Under the pieces are notes generated by a model. That model had not been told where the DNA came from, searched no databases, and saw only the letters and a program-made list of their open reading frames with translations. A stretch of 64,000 nucleotides of DNA from Bog-473 sp963791455 (GTDB lineage: Bacteria; Actinomycetota; Acidimicrobiia; Acidimicrobiales; RAAP-2), in the NCBI GenBank assembly GCA_963791455.1, contig CAWBSM010000002.1, forward strand, positions 310,001 to 374,000. Reading direction: 5' to 3'. Numbering within the stretch: the first letter of the stretch is position 1; every line of letters begins with the position of its first letter. This document shows, in pieces, positions 1-8,651 of the stretch. The position numbers and the translations under genes are program-made.

Positions 1-1037
1 GCGTCCACCCGGATCGTGCTCAGTAACTCGTCGGGCGAGGTGCCCGTGGCCTGGAAGTACTCGGCCAGCCCCAGCTTCTGGGCCTCCAACCGGTGCTGGA
101 GGTCATGGAGCCGCTCGTTGACCTCGGCGTCGACCAAGACCTCGGGGACCGCATCGTCATCCACGAGGCCGGCCACCGCCTCGATCGTCTTCTGGCGCAG
201 CGCCATTTGACTCTGCATGAGCTTCAAGCGCCCGATCCTGTCCTCGATGTCGGCTCGCAGTTCGGCCGCGGTGGTGAATTCCGAGCTCTCTGCCGCCCAC
301 TCGTCGGTCGCCTCGGGCAACTTCTTGACTTTGACCTCCTTGACGAGCACCCGGAACACGATGGTCTGCTCGGGGTCATTCGGGTTCGCCGCGTCGAAGG
401 CCACGATGGCGCCGGCCTTGGCGCCGTGGAGCTCGGCGTCGAGCTCGGGAACGATGGACGCGCTGCCGACCTCGTAGAGGTAGTCGTCGACGCCGACGAC
501 CTCGGCGCCCGCGGCGTCGTTGCCATGCAGGTCGATGGTCACCAGGTCGTCGTCGATGGCCGGACGGTCCACCACTTCGAGCGTCGCGTCGTTCTCGCGC
601 AGCCGGTCCAGCTGGCGTTGGACCTCCTCTTCGGTGACGGCGAGTCCGGGCAGGGTGACGTGCAGGCCGTCGTACCCGGGTATGGCGACGAGGGGGCGCA
701 CCTGGACCACGGCGTCGAAGGAGACGCCGCCGGCATTCTCTCCACCGGTGATGTCGATCTCGGGCTGGGCGATGGGATCGAGCTCGGTGTCGACGACGGC
801 GCGGGCGTAGAAGTCGGGCAAGGACTCGCGCAGTGCCTCGGCCCGCAGCGCGCCGGCACCTCCGAGGCGCGCCTCGAGCACCTTGCGCGGCACCTTGCCG
901 GGTCGGAAGCCGGGCACGCGCACCTGACGGGCCAGTGTGCGTACGACGTCACCGAGGGCGCGATCGAACTCGGGCTCGTCGATCTCCACCTTCAGGCGGA
1001 CGAGGTTCCCCTCCAGTGGTTCGGTCGTGGCACGCAT
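1..1037 (-). CDS. tig: Trigger factor, ribosome-associated chaperone (3' end outside window)
   Basis: Trigger factor binds the ribosome exit tunnel and helps nascent proteins fold. The first 345 residues are visible and the C-terminal end lies beyond base 1. The N-terminal ribosome-binding signature PGFRPGKVP is at residues 42-50. A FKBP-type peptidyl-prolyl isomerase region follows (a VTIDLHG strand around residue 160), and then the helical C-terminal arm begins. I chose ATG at 1037; an in-frame GTG lies directly before it at 1040. No Shine-Dalgarno sequence is obvious. The usual clp partners would be expected off the left edge, which I cannot see. Identification is firm from the N-terminal motif and domain order. 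Confidence 0.95.
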   Translation of the reverse strand, partial: MRATTEPLEGNLVRLKVEIDEPEFDRALGDVVRTLARQVRVPGFRPGKVPRKVLEARLGGAGALRAEALRESLPDFYARAVVDTELDPIAQPEIDITGGENAGGVSFDAVVQVRPLVAIPGYDGLHVTLPGLAVTEEEVQRQLDRLRENDATLEVVDRPAIDDDLVTIDLHGNDAAGAEVVGVDDYLYEVGSASIVPELDAELHGAKAGAIVAFDAANPNDPEQTIVFRVLVKEVKVKKLPEATDEWAAESSEFTTAAELRADIEDRIGRLKLMQSQMALRQKTIEAVAGLVDDDAVPEVLVDAEVNERLHDLQHRLEAQKLGLAEYFQATGTSPDELLSTIRVD

Positions 1038-1098
1038 CACGAATGCGCCATGCTACCGGCCGCCTCCGAGCCGGGGCGCATCGTGCCCAGCGAGGCGA

Positions 1099-1953
1099 TC
1101 AGATCATGAAGTTCATGGCGCCGAGGACCCTGTGGCCAACCACCGCGTCGCCCTGTAGTTCCACGCCGCCGGCGGCTTCCACCTGTTGGGCCTCGGCCCG
1201 CCCGCAACCGAGCCGCACGAAGTCGACGCTCGACAACCGGAGCGTCACCGTCGGCTCCACCTCGTCGCCGACCGGTCGGGCCCGTCCGCCCTCCACGGCC
1301 ACGGTGAATGCGCGCGCGTCGTCACCGGGGCCCGCGACCTCGAAGCGGACGGCGGTGCCGTCGGCGCAGCCCGCTTGCTTGCCGACGACGAACGGCATGG
1401 CGCCTTGCACCCGCCCGAGCGAGAGGGACGACGCCCGGCTCCCGCTCCCACCCGGCCGGTCCAGCGCCCGTCGGGTGTCCTGCTCGTGCACCCAGCTGTC
1501 GAAGACCCGCACCTCCATGAACGTGGCGTGGGGCACATCGCCCACGGGGCTCCAGCCCACGGCGGCCCACTGGTCCTCGTCGAGCGCTTCGAGCTGAGCC
1601 AGCCGAGTGCCTGTGACTTCGACGAACTCGGCGCGGATGGTCGCGCCCGGAAACGGCCTGCGCACCGCGATCCAAGCCTCGTTCCGGGCACCGAAATCGT
1701 TCTTCACGTGGTCGCCCCGGGGGCCCTCCCACTCCGGCGCCGACTCGCCCATGATGATGCGTTCGATCCCGATGAGGTGTGACAGCTGGTCCTTGACGTC
1801 CCAGCCCGGGCATTCCGTAGGGAGGGCCCACTCGGCGTCTGACAACTCGTAGGTCACTTCGGCCAAACCGCCCCAGGTCTCGGCCAAGGCCGCCCTGGCT
1901 TGAAGTCCCCGTTGTCGCCAACCACCGGCCTGACCTGCGTCGACGTCCGTCAC
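1099..1953 (-). CDS. Maleylpyruvate isomerase family mycothiol-dependent protein
   Basis: A 284-residue protein with the DinB-like MDMPI fold. The N-terminal helix carries PTECPGWDVKDQLSHLIG, the family pattern in which the His takes part in metal binding. The middle holds the EVRVFDSWVHEQDTRRAL segment with a second conserved His, and the C-terminal domain is a typical beta-rich MDMPI-C region. Family members include mycothiol-dependent maleylpyruvate isomerase, but many have no assigned substrate, so this one is only placed in the family. The start is probably GTG 1953. An ATG at 2082 would add 43 residues unlike the family and run across the neighbouring leader. It diverges from the small zinc-ribbon gene at 2081. 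Confidence 0.8.
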   Translation of the reverse strand: MTDVDAGQAGGWRQRGLQARAALAETWGGLAEVTYELSDAEWALPTECPGWDVKDQLSHLIGIERIIMGESAPEWEGPRGDHVKNDFGARNEAWIAVRRPFPGATIRAEFVEVTGTRLAQLEALDEDQWAAVGWSPVGDVPHATFMEVRVFDSWVHEQDTRRALDRPGGSGSRASSLSLGRVQGAMPFVVGKQAGCADGTAVRFEVAGPGDDARAFTVAVEGGRARPVGDEVEPTVTLRLSSVDFVRLGCGRAEAQQVEAAGGVELQGDAVVGHRVLGAMNFMI

Positions 1954-2080
1954 GGGACCGACCCTATCCCCAAGCGATGCCCTCGGTTTCGCGACCGACG
2001 TGCGACCATCCCCCATTTTTTGCAACCCCCCCGCTACGTTCGTCACCCGTCCAGGGCCATCACCGACCAGAGGAGTTGCC

Positions 2081-2236
2081 ATGGCTAACTACGAGGGGTA
2101 CTGCGTGAAGTGCCGGGAAAAGCGTGAGTTCGACGGCGAAGAAGTCGAACTGGCCAACGGCCGTCGCGCCGCACAGGGCACCTGCCCGATCTGCGGCACC
2201 AAGATGAACCGCATCTTGGGCAAAGCCAAGGTCTGA
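2081..2236 (+). CDS. Small zinc-ribbon protein, DUF5679-like
   Basis: A 51-residue basic protein with two Cys pairs, CVKC at residues 8-11 and CPIC at 35-38, spaced as in a zinc ribbon. The flanks (ending GTKMNRILGKAKV) match the short actinobacterial DUF5679 family. An excellent Shine-Dalgarno AGGAG at 2071-2075 sits five bases before the ATG. No function is established for the family; nucleic-acid binding is an inference from the ribbon and the Lys/Arg-rich ends. A strong hairpin follows the stop, so it is probably monocistronic. Confidence 0.85.
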   Translation: MANYEGYCVKCREKREFDGEEVELANGRRAAQGTCPICGTKMNRILGKAKV

Positions 2237-2242
2237 ACCACG

Positions 2243-2278
2243 CACGCCGGCCCGGCGAGCGTGCCACGGGCCGGCGTG
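2243..2278 (+). terminator. Strong GC hairpin after the zinc-ribbon gene
   Basis: A perfect 12-bp inverted repeat (2243-2254 against 2267-2278) encloses a 12-base loop, seven bases after the TGA of the zinc-ribbon gene. There is no U-tract, as is common for actinobacterial terminators. It ends only five bases before the ATG of the next gene, so it could also affect initiation of that gene. Confidence 0.6.
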
Positions 2279-2283
2279 AGACG

Positions 2284-4017
2284 ATGGAGTTCGTGCACGA
2301 CCTGATCATCAAGGGCGGGACGCTCGTCGACGGGACCGGCGCCGCGGCGCGCACGGCCGACGTCGCGGTGGACGCCGGCCGCATCACCGAGGTGGGCCGG
2401 GTCAAGGGCGGCGCCACCCGGACCATCGACGCCGACGGCCTGCTGGTCACCCCGGGCTGGGTCGACGTCCACACGCACTACGACGGACAGGCCACCTGGG
2501 ACTCCGAGCTCGCCCCGTCGTCGTGGCACGGCGTGACGACCCTCGTCATGGGTAACTGCGGCGTCGGCTTCGCACCGGTCGCGGCCGACCGTCACGACTG
2601 GCTCATCGGACTCATGGAGGGGGTCGAGGACATCCCCGGCACGGCGCTGGCCGAAGGGATCGAGTGGGAGTGGGAGTCCTTCCCGGAATATCTGGACGCG
2701 CTGGAGCGTCGGCGCTGGACGGTCGACGTAGGCACCCAGGTCCCGCACGGCGCCGTGCGGGCCTATGTCATGGGCGAGCGGGGCGCCCGCAACGAAGCGG
2801 CCACGGCGGACGACATCGAGGCCATGCGGGCCATCGTCCTCGAAGCGCTGCGGGCCGGAGCCCTCGGGTTCTCCACCTCGCGGACAACTGGACACCGCGC
2901 CATCGACGGTGAGCTCGTCCCGGGCACCTACGCCGCCGAGGACGAGCTCTTCGGCATCGGGTCCGCCCTGGGCGAAGCGGGCGCCGGCGTCTTCGAGCTG
3001 GCGCCCCTCGGTTCGGCCGGCGAGATGCTGCAGGACGCGTGGACGGAGGTCGACTGGATGCGTCGCCTCTCGGCCGAGATCGGCCGACCGGTGTCCTACG
3101 TGCTGCTGCAGCACGAAGACGACCCCGAGCTGTGGCGCAAGCAGCTGGCCGCGTCGCTCGACGCCTGTGCCGAAGGGGCCCAGCTCTTCCCGCAGATCGC
3201 CGGGCGGCCGACGGGGATCCTCTCCGGGCACCACACCACCTTGTCCTTCTTCAAGGACGTCCCGGCGTACATCGAGCTGCGCGCCCGCTGCTCGTCGGCC
3301 GACGAGCTCGCCGTTGCGCTGGCCGATCCCGAAGTGCGAGCATCGATCCTGTCCTGGACGCCTTCCTCGGCGGCCGAGGCAAAAGCGATGGAGAAGGCGT
3401 ACGACCGTACGTTCGTGTTGGGGGACCCTCCTGACTACGAGCCGGCGCCGGAGCACTCGTTGGCCGGGCTGGCCGCGGCGCGCGGGGTCTCACCGCTCGC
3501 GGTGGCCTACGACGAGCTGGCCCGCGACGGCGGCCAGGGGCTGCTCTACATCCCGATCCTCAACTACGCGACCGGCGACCTCGACCACGTGCGCGACATG
3601 ATGCTGCACCCGCAGGGACTGATCGGCCTGGCCGACGGCGGAGCCCACACCGGGACCATCTGCGACGCGTCCATGCCGACCTTCATGCTCACCCACTGGA
3701 CTCGGGACCGCACCCGCGGCGAGCGGCTGCCGCTCGAGTACGTGGTGCGGAAGCAGACGCACGACACGGCGCGTCTGTACGGTCTGTCCGACCGTGGGAC
3801 CCTCGAGCCGGGAGCGCGAGGCGACGTCAACCTCATCGACTACGAGGACCTGTCCCTCGGTGCGCCCTTCGTGCAGACTGACCTCCCGGCGGGCGGCCGG
3901 CGACTGCTCCAGAGGGCCTCGGGCTACGTGGCCACGATCAAGGCGGGGACCGTCACTTTTGCGCACGGCGAGGCGACGGGCGAGCTGCCCGGGCGTCTGG
4001 TGCGCGGCGCACGCTGA
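2284..4017 (+). CDS. D-aminoacylase family amidohydrolase (N-acyl-D-amino-acid deacylase-like)
   Basis: A 577-residue amidohydrolase-superfamily enzyme. It has the metal-binding HTHYD at residues 63-67, GNCG at 90-93, a central SGHHTT segment, and the C-terminal DGGAHTG followed by a long TRGERLPLEYVVRKQT stretch. All are typical of N-acyl-D-amino-acid deacylases and related dihydropyrimidinase-like enzymes. The expected reaction is hydrolysis of an N-acyl group from a D-amino acid, but substrate range in this family is broad and unassigned paralogues are common in soil actinobacteria. ATG 2284 is preceded by a hairpin and has no clear Shine-Dalgarno. The next gene starts 77 bases downstream on the same strand. 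Confidence 0.85.
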   Translation: MEFVHDLIIKGGTLVDGTGAAARTADVAVDAGRITEVGRVKGGATRTIDADGLLVTPGWVDVHTHYDGQATWDSELAPSSWHGVTTLVMGNCGVGFAPVAADRHDWLIGLMEGVEDIPGTALAEGIEWEWESFPEYLDALERRRWTVDVGTQVPHGAVRAYVMGERGARNEAATADDIEAMRAIVLEALRAGALGFSTSRTTGHRAIDGELVPGTYAAEDELFGIGSALGEAGAGVFELAPLGSAGEMLQDAWTEVDWMRRLSAEIGRPVSYVLLQHEDDPELWRKQLAASLDACAEGAQLFPQIAGRPTGILSGHHTTLSFFKDVPAYIELRARCSSADELAVALADPEVRASILSWTPSSAAEAKAMEKAYDRTFVLGDPPDYEPAPEHSLAGLAAARGVSPLAVAYDELARDGGQGLLYIPILNYATGDLDHVRDMMLHPQGLIGLADGGAHTGTICDASMPTFMLTHWTRDRTRGERLPLEYVVRKQTHDTARLYGLSDRGTLEPGARGDVNLIDYEDLSLGAPFVQTDLPAGGRRLLQRASGYVATIKAGTVTFAHGEATGELPGRLVRGAR

Positions 4018-4093
4018 CCGCGGCGCGCGGCCACACGGGACGGCCACACAGGACGGCCACACCGGGTGGGCGGTGCGGCAGACTGCTGTGTCT

Positions 4094-5449
4094 ATGGAGG
4101 CGCCGCAGACCCAGTACGCGCTGCGTGACGGCATCCACATCGGCTACCAGGTGTGGGGGGTGGGCCGGCCGGGCTCCGTCGACGTGCTGGAGTTCAACAG
4201 CGGCCTGATGATCTCGGTCGACGACACCGTCGACGAGCCCAACTGGCTGCGCTTCACGTCGCGGGTGGCGGACTTCTCACGGCTGATCCGCTTCGACGCG
4301 GGCGGCCTCGGCCTGTCGGATCCGCTGCCGACCGGGACCGACCCGTCCATCGAGGGCTGGGGCCGCGACGCCCTGGCCGTGTTGGACGCGGCAAGCTGCA
4401 GGCAGGCGGTGGTGCTGGCCACGACCGGCGGCACCATGGCCGCCCTGTGGCTGGCGGCGACCCACCCCGAGCGGGTGACCTCGCTCGTGATCGTGAACGG
4501 CACCGCACGGGTGGGCCGGGCGGAGGACTACGGGTTCGGCGTGGCCGACGAGCTCATGGCGAACGCGGCGGACATCGACGTACCGTTGACCGAAGGCAAC
4601 GTGCCGCAGGACATCGCCATCTTCGCCCCCAGCCTGGCCCACCGGGTGGGCTTCCAGGACTGGTGGGGGCGGGCGGCCCGGCGCGGCGCGAGCCCGGCCA
4701 CCGCCACCGCCTTCAACCTCGTCACGTTCTCCGCCGACCTGCGCTGGTGCCTCCCCGACATCAGGTGCCCGACCCTGGTCATCGCCCGCACCGAGAGCTT
4801 CGGCGAACTGAGCCAGCACGGCCGCTACCTGGCCGAGCACATCGCCGGTGCCCGCTTCGTGACGTTCCCCGGGCACGACCTGCTCCCCTGGGCCGGCGAA
4901 TTCGACTCCATCGTCGACGAGATCGAGGAGTTCACGACCGGGACGCGCGAGGCCCACGCCGCCACGCGACTGCTGTCGACTGTCCTCTTCACCGACATCG
5001 TCGACTCGACCGTTCGGGCGGCAGAAGCGGGCGACCGCCAATGGCGCGCGGTGCTTGACGAGTTCGAGGTCAACGTGGACCGGCTTCTCGCCCGCCACGA
5101 CGGGGTCTTGGTCAAGACGACCGGAGACGGCATCTTGGCCCGCTTCGCCGCGCCGGCGCAGGCGGTCCGGGGCGCGCTGTCGATGGTGCAGGCCGCCGAG
5201 AGCTCGGGACTGCCGTTGCGAGCGGGACTGCACGCCGGAGAGGTGGAGCTGCGCGGCGACGACATCGGCGGCCTGGCCGTCCACATTGCGTCGCGGGTCA
5301 GCGCGATGGCCGAGGCGGGTGAAGTGGTCGTGACCGGGACGGTGCGGGACCTCGTGGTCGGTTCGGGCATCGTCTTCGAAGACCGCGGTCAGCACGAGCT
5401 CAAGGGCGTCCCCGGCGAGTGGCAGATCCTGGCGGTCGCACGCGCCTGA
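4094..5449 (+). CDS. Alpha/beta-hydrolase domain fused to class III adenylate/guanylate cyclase
   Basis: A 451-residue two-domain protein. Residues 1-280 have an alpha/beta-hydrolase fold, and residues 290-451 a class III nucleotide cyclase domain. The cyclase keeps the metal-binding Asp in FTDIVD (D301, D305), the KTTGDG strand (K341, D345) and a conserved Arg (R401). The usual Asn of the transition-state pair is His397 (AVHIASR). In the hydrolase half the nucleophile elbow reads LATTGGT (110-111 Thr-Thr), so the canonical GxSxG Ser is absent, while a late His (PGHD, 261) remains. It may sense a ligand rather than hydrolyse one. Such fusions are known in actinobacteria. Start ATG 4094; GTG 4088 is an alternative. 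Confidence 0.85.
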   Translation: MEAPQTQYALRDGIHIGYQVWGVGRPGSVDVLEFNSGLMISVDDTVDEPNWLRFTSRVADFSRLIRFDAGGLGLSDPLPTGTDPSIEGWGRDALAVLDAASCRQAVVLATTGGTMAALWLAATHPERVTSLVIVNGTARVGRAEDYGFGVADELMANAADIDVPLTEGNVPQDIAIFAPSLAHRVGFQDWWGRAARRGASPATATAFNLVTFSADLRWCLPDIRCPTLVIARTESFGELSQHGRYLAEHIAGARFVTFPGHDLLPWAGEFDSIVDEIEEFTTGTREAHAATRLLSTVLFTDIVDSTVRAAEAGDRQWRAVLDEFEVNVDRLLARHDGVLVKTTGDGILARFAAPAQAVRGALSMVQAAESSGLPLRAGLHAGEVELRGDDIGGLAVHIASRVSAMAEAGEVVVTGTVRDLVVGSGIVFEDRGQHELKGVPGEWQILAVARA

Positions 5450-5527
5450 GCAGCACTTGGGTCGGGGTCCGCCGGGGAGGTCAGCGACCGGGACGGCGGA
5501 CCGCGACGTGCTATTCGTAGGGGTCTC

Positions 5528-6814
5528 ATGGCACAACGGACCAAACCCGTCGGCGCAACCAAGGCGCGACGCGGTACGGGCTCAGGGGCGCCCGGCTCGG
5601 GCCGGCGGCGCCGGCGCCGGACACGTTTCGACGCCCCGCCCCCCCGGGCGTACGCCCTCTCGGGCTGGGCGCTGCTGCCGCTGCGAGCGTTCCTCGGCTT
5701 CACCTTCTGCTTCGCCGGCCTGCAGAAACTGGCCAACCCCAACTTCCTCAATGCGGCGAGCCCCTCGAGCATCCAGGCGCAGCTGATCGCCTCCATCCGG
5801 ATCAGCCCGCTGCATCCGCTGCTCGGCCACCTCCTGCGCTTCGCCGTTCCCATCGGCATTTTGATCGCCGTCGCCGAGCTGGCCGTCGGCCTCGGCACGC
5901 TCCTCGGCCTCTGGACCCGGGTGGCGGCGGCCGGGGGGGCGGCGCTCGCTCTCATCCTCTTCCTGACCGTGAGCTTCCACTCCTCGCCGTATTACACGGG
6001 AGCGGACATCGTCTTCTTCTTCGCCTGGCTGCCGCTCATCGTCGCCGGCTCGGGCGGCGTGCTCTCCCTCGACTCCCTCATCGCCTCCCGGGTGGCAGCG
6101 GAGAACATGCAGGGGCCACCGACCCCGGTCACCCTCCGCTTCGAACAGGTCCAGCAACTGTGCGGTCACTACGAGACCGACACCTGCACCGCCCGGTCGG
6201 GTGCGCCCTGCGACGTGCGTCGCTGCCCGATCCTCTCGGACACGCGGGGCAGCGTGGTGTCGCGCGGCCCCGACGCCGTGGACCGCCGGACCCTGGTCGT
6301 GGGCGGGACCGTGGCGGCGGGGGTGGCGGTCATCGGCGGCGTCGCGGCCGCCGCCGCGGCCGGCATCGGCCGGGCGGTCGGGGGTGCCCCAAGCCCGGCC
6401 GGCACCAAGACCGCCGCGCTCTCCCCCACGGCACCAGCCGGTTCCGACGCCCCAGCAGGGACCACGACCACCGCGGCCGGCGCGGGAGGCGCGGCCGGCG
6501 CGGCCGGCACCAAGATCGGCCTGGCCAGCCAGGTCCCCGTCGGGGGCGCCGCGACGTTCACCGACCCCAAGAGCGGGGACCCCGGTCTGGTCCTCCAGCT
6601 GACCAAGGACCAATTCGTCGCCTACGACGCCGTCTGCCCGCACGCCGGTTGCACGGTGGGGTACTCGGCCGGCGCCAGGCTCATCGTCTGCCCGTGCCAC
6701 GGTTCGGAGTTCGATCCCTCCACCGGAGCCGTGGTCAGCCCGCCCGCGCCACGGGGCCTGACGCCGATTCCCCTCTCCCTCGGTCCGGGGGGAGAACTGC
6801 TGGCCGACGACTGA
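5528..6814 (+). CDS. DoxX-type membrane domain fused to a Rieske [2Fe-2S] domain
   Basis: A 428-residue fusion. After a basic N-terminus, residues about 40-190 form a four-helix DoxX/DoxD-like membrane domain. A short Cys-rich stretch follows with four Cys between LCGHYETDTC and RRCP, then DRRTLVVGG plus a hydrophobic helix, an Ala/Thr/Gly/Pro linker, and a C-terminal Rieske domain. The Rieske boxes are CPHAGC (370-375) and CPCHGS (388-393). Ligands are inferred as C370, H372, C388 and H391, with a C375-C390 disulfide. DoxX proteins are linked to quinone or thiosulfate redox chemistry, so membrane electron transfer is plausible. A Shine-Dalgarno AGGGG lies near 5518. The Rieske domain probably faces the outside, following the twin-Arg-like signal. 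Confidence 0.85.
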   Translation: MAQRTKPVGATKARRGTGSGAPGSGRRRRRRTRFDAPPPRAYALSGWALLPLRAFLGFTFCFAGLQKLANPNFLNAASPSSIQAQLIASIRISPLHPLLGHLLRFAVPIGILIAVAELAVGLGTLLGLWTRVAAAGGAALALILFLTVSFHSSPYYTGADIVFFFAWLPLIVAGSGGVLSLDSLIASRVAAENMQGPPTPVTLRFEQVQQLCGHYETDTCTARSGAPCDVRRCPILSDTRGSVVSRGPDAVDRRTLVVGGTVAAGVAVIGGVAAAAAAGIGRAVGGAPSPAGTKTAALSPTAPAGSDAPAGTTTTAAGAGGAAGAAGTKIGLASQVPVGGAATFTDPKSGDPGLVLQLTKDQFVAYDAVCPHAGCTVGYSAGARLIVCPCHGSEFDPSTGAVVSPPAPRGLTPIPLSLGPGGELLADD

Positions 6815-6851
6815 GGCCCCGCCTGGGCGGTCGCCGTCGAAGGCGCTGGGC

Positions 6852-6857
6852 GATACT
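6852..6857 (+). promoter_or_regulatory. -10-like hexamer for a leaderless methyltransferase start
   Basis: GATACT lies exactly six bases before ATG 6864, where no Shine-Dalgarno is present. This spacing would place the transcription start at or near the start codon. Confidence 0.45.
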
Positions 6858-6863
6858 GGTCGG

Positions 6864-7607
6864 ATGGAGGGCTACGGCGCGGCGACGTACGGCGACCGGA
6901 TTGCCGCCGTGTACGACCAGTGGTACACGGCGGATTTCGGCTTCGATCCGTCCCCGGCCGTCGAGCTGCTGGCCACGCTCGCGGGGACGGGCAGGGTGCT
7001 GGAACTGGGCATCGGGACAGGCCGGGTCGCCCTTCCCCTGGCCGCCCGAGGTGTCGAGGTGCTCGGGATCGACGCCTCTGAGGCGATGGTGGCAACGATG
7101 CGGTCCAAGCCCGGGGGTGATCGCATCGACGTCACGATCGGAAACTTCGCCGACGTGGACGTGGAGGGGTGCTTCTCGCTCGTGTACGTCCCGTTCACCA
7201 CGCTCTTCGGCCTACCCTCCCAAGAGGAGCAGATCCGGTGCCTCACCAACGTGGCCTCGCATCTCGAGGCGGGGGGCCACTTCGTGATGGACGCCTTCGT
7301 GCCCGACCCGCGTCGTTGGGACAACGGCAGCGCGACCCGGACCGTTTCGGTTGGCGTGGACCAGGTCATGCTCGACGTGTCGCTCCATGACCCGCTGGCC
7401 CAACGGGTGGAGTCCTCGCACGTCGTGCTCGGCCCCTCCGGCGTCCGCCTGTACCCGGTGTCGATCCGCTACTGCTGGCCGGCTGAACTCGACGTCATGG
7501 CGAGGCTCGCCGGACTGGCCTTGGTGGAGCGCCTCGGTGGCTACGACCGCCGGCCTTTCGACGCCAGCTCGACGCGACATGTGTCGATCTACCGCCGAGA
7601 GCCATAG
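6864..7607 (+). CDS. Class I SAM-dependent methyltransferase
   Basis: A 247-residue Rossmann methyltransferase. Motif I is RVLELGIGTGRVALPLA at residues 44-60, the acidic residue after strand 2 is in LGIDASEAM, and the post-I to motif III region reads CFSLVYVPFTTLF. The C-terminal half is a variable cap. The substrate cannot be told from sequence. It stands alone between two unrelated genes, with its own probable leaderless promoter. Confidence 0.8.
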   Translation: MEGYGAATYGDRIAAVYDQWYTADFGFDPSPAVELLATLAGTGRVLELGIGTGRVALPLAARGVEVLGIDASEAMVATMRSKPGGDRIDVTIGNFADVDVEGCFSLVYVPFTTLFGLPSQEEQIRCLTNVASHLEAGGHFVMDAFVPDPRRWDNGSATRTVSVGVDQVMLDVSLHDPLAQRVESSHVVLGPSGVRLYPVSIRYCWPAELDVMARLAGLALVERLGGYDRRPFDASSTRHVSIYRREP

Positions 7608-7681
7608 CACCACGACATGTGGTCCGTCGCTCCGTGACCACCCCCGATCGCGAAAGGGTCCGTCGGTACTAGGAGGCGACC

Positions 7682-8176
7682 ATGGGAGCTGTGTCCGCGT
7701 CCGACGAGATCTCCCTACGCCGCGGGGCCCTGCGTGATGCCGACGAGATCGCGGAGGTATGGCTGCGGTCGCGCGCGGCCTCGGTACCGCGGATCCCGCC
7801 TCTCGCGCACAGCGAGTCGGAAGTCCGGGCCTGGTTCAGCGACGTGGTGCTGCCGGCTCACGAGGTCTGGGTCGCCGAGGCTGGAGGTCCGCGGATCGTC
7901 GCGCTGTTGGTCCTGGACGAAGAACACCTCGACCAGCTGTACGTCGACCCGGGATGGACCGGTCGCCGGATCGGCACGCGTCTGCTGGCCCTGGCCAAGG
8001 CGCGCCGTCCCGAGGGCATCGACCTTTGGACGTTCCAGTCGAACGAAGGTGCGCAGCGCTTCTACCGTCGCCACGGCTTCACGGTCGCCGGGACGACGAG
8101 CGGCGACAACGAAGAGGGGGAGCCCGCCGTTCGCTATGTCTGGGGCCACTCCGCGAGGTCATCAAGCAAGACATGA
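7682..8176 (+). CDS. GNAT family N-acetyltransferase
   Basis: A 164-residue single GNAT domain. The acetyl-CoA-binding motif A reads LYVDPGWTGRRIGTRLLALA, and motif B is QRFYRRHGF. The acceptor is unknown. A perfect Shine-Dalgarno AGGAGG (7671-7676) sits five bases before ATG 7682, which settles the start. Confidence 0.85.
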   Translation: MGAVSASDEISLRRGALRDADEIAEVWLRSRAASVPRIPPLAHSESEVRAWFSDVVLPAHEVWVAEAGGPRIVALLVLDEEHLDQLYVDPGWTGRRIGTRLLALAKARRPEGIDLWTFQSNEGAQRFYRRHGFTVAGTTSGDNEEGEPAVRYVWGHSARSSSKT

Positions 8177-8227
8177 TGATGCGGGTCCGGCGGCGACAGG
8201 CCGGCGAACGAGAACGGGAGAACCGGG

Positions 8228-8647
8228 ATGCTGGTGAGAGAGTGCCTGAGGAGTGCGCCGGTGACCGTCCCACCTGGCTGCACCCTCGCGGAAGCCGGGC
8301 AACTGATGGGGAGCCATAGTGTCGGATCGCTCCTGGTCGTCGAAGGCGATCGCTTGGTGGGGATCGTGACCGACCGTGACGTCACGGTCCGCGGGATCGG
8401 GGAAGGAAAGCCTCCGACGGCCTTCGTGGGGTCCGTCATGACGGTGGAACCGCTCACCATTCAGGGCTCCGTCGACGTCTTCGAAGCCTTCAACTTGTTC
8501 CGGTCATCCGCGGCGCGCCGGCTCCCGGTGCTCGAGGAGGAGGAGTTGGCGGGGATCATCTCGGTCGACGACCTCCTCGTGTCGTTGGTGGCCGAGTTTG
8601 CGGCCATCATGACCCCGGTTGCCCAGGAGCTGGGACGCTCGGGCTGA
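8228..8647 (+). CDS. Two-CBS-domain protein
   Basis: A 139-residue protein made of a tandem CBS pair (Bateman module) and nothing else. Signature strands are VGSLLVVEGDRLVGIVTDRD in the first domain and RRLPVLEEEELAGIISVDDL in the second. Stand-alone CBS pairs usually bind adenosyl ligands and act as regulators. The conserved RDV/DDL corners are present. A GGAG-like Shine-Dalgarno lies upstream of ATG 8228. The convergent MFS gene ends four bases past its stop, so the two transcripts converge here. Confidence 0.85.
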   Translation: MLVRECLRSAPVTVPPGCTLAEAGQLMGSHSVGSLLVVEGDRLVGIVTDRDVTVRGIGEGKPPTAFVGSVMTVEPLTIQGSVDVFEAFNLFRSSAARRLPVLEEEELAGIISVDDLLVSLVAEFAAIMTPVAQELGRSG

Positions 8648-8651
8648 GCGC

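Noticed and set aside
93..1109. A 338-codon plus-strand frame at the left edge
   Set aside because: It is antisense to trigger factor, which has the PGFRPGKVP signature and a normal domain order.
2000..2080. An extended start for the zinc-ribbon protein
   Set aside because: The AGGAG at 2071-2075 and family length favour ATG 2081.
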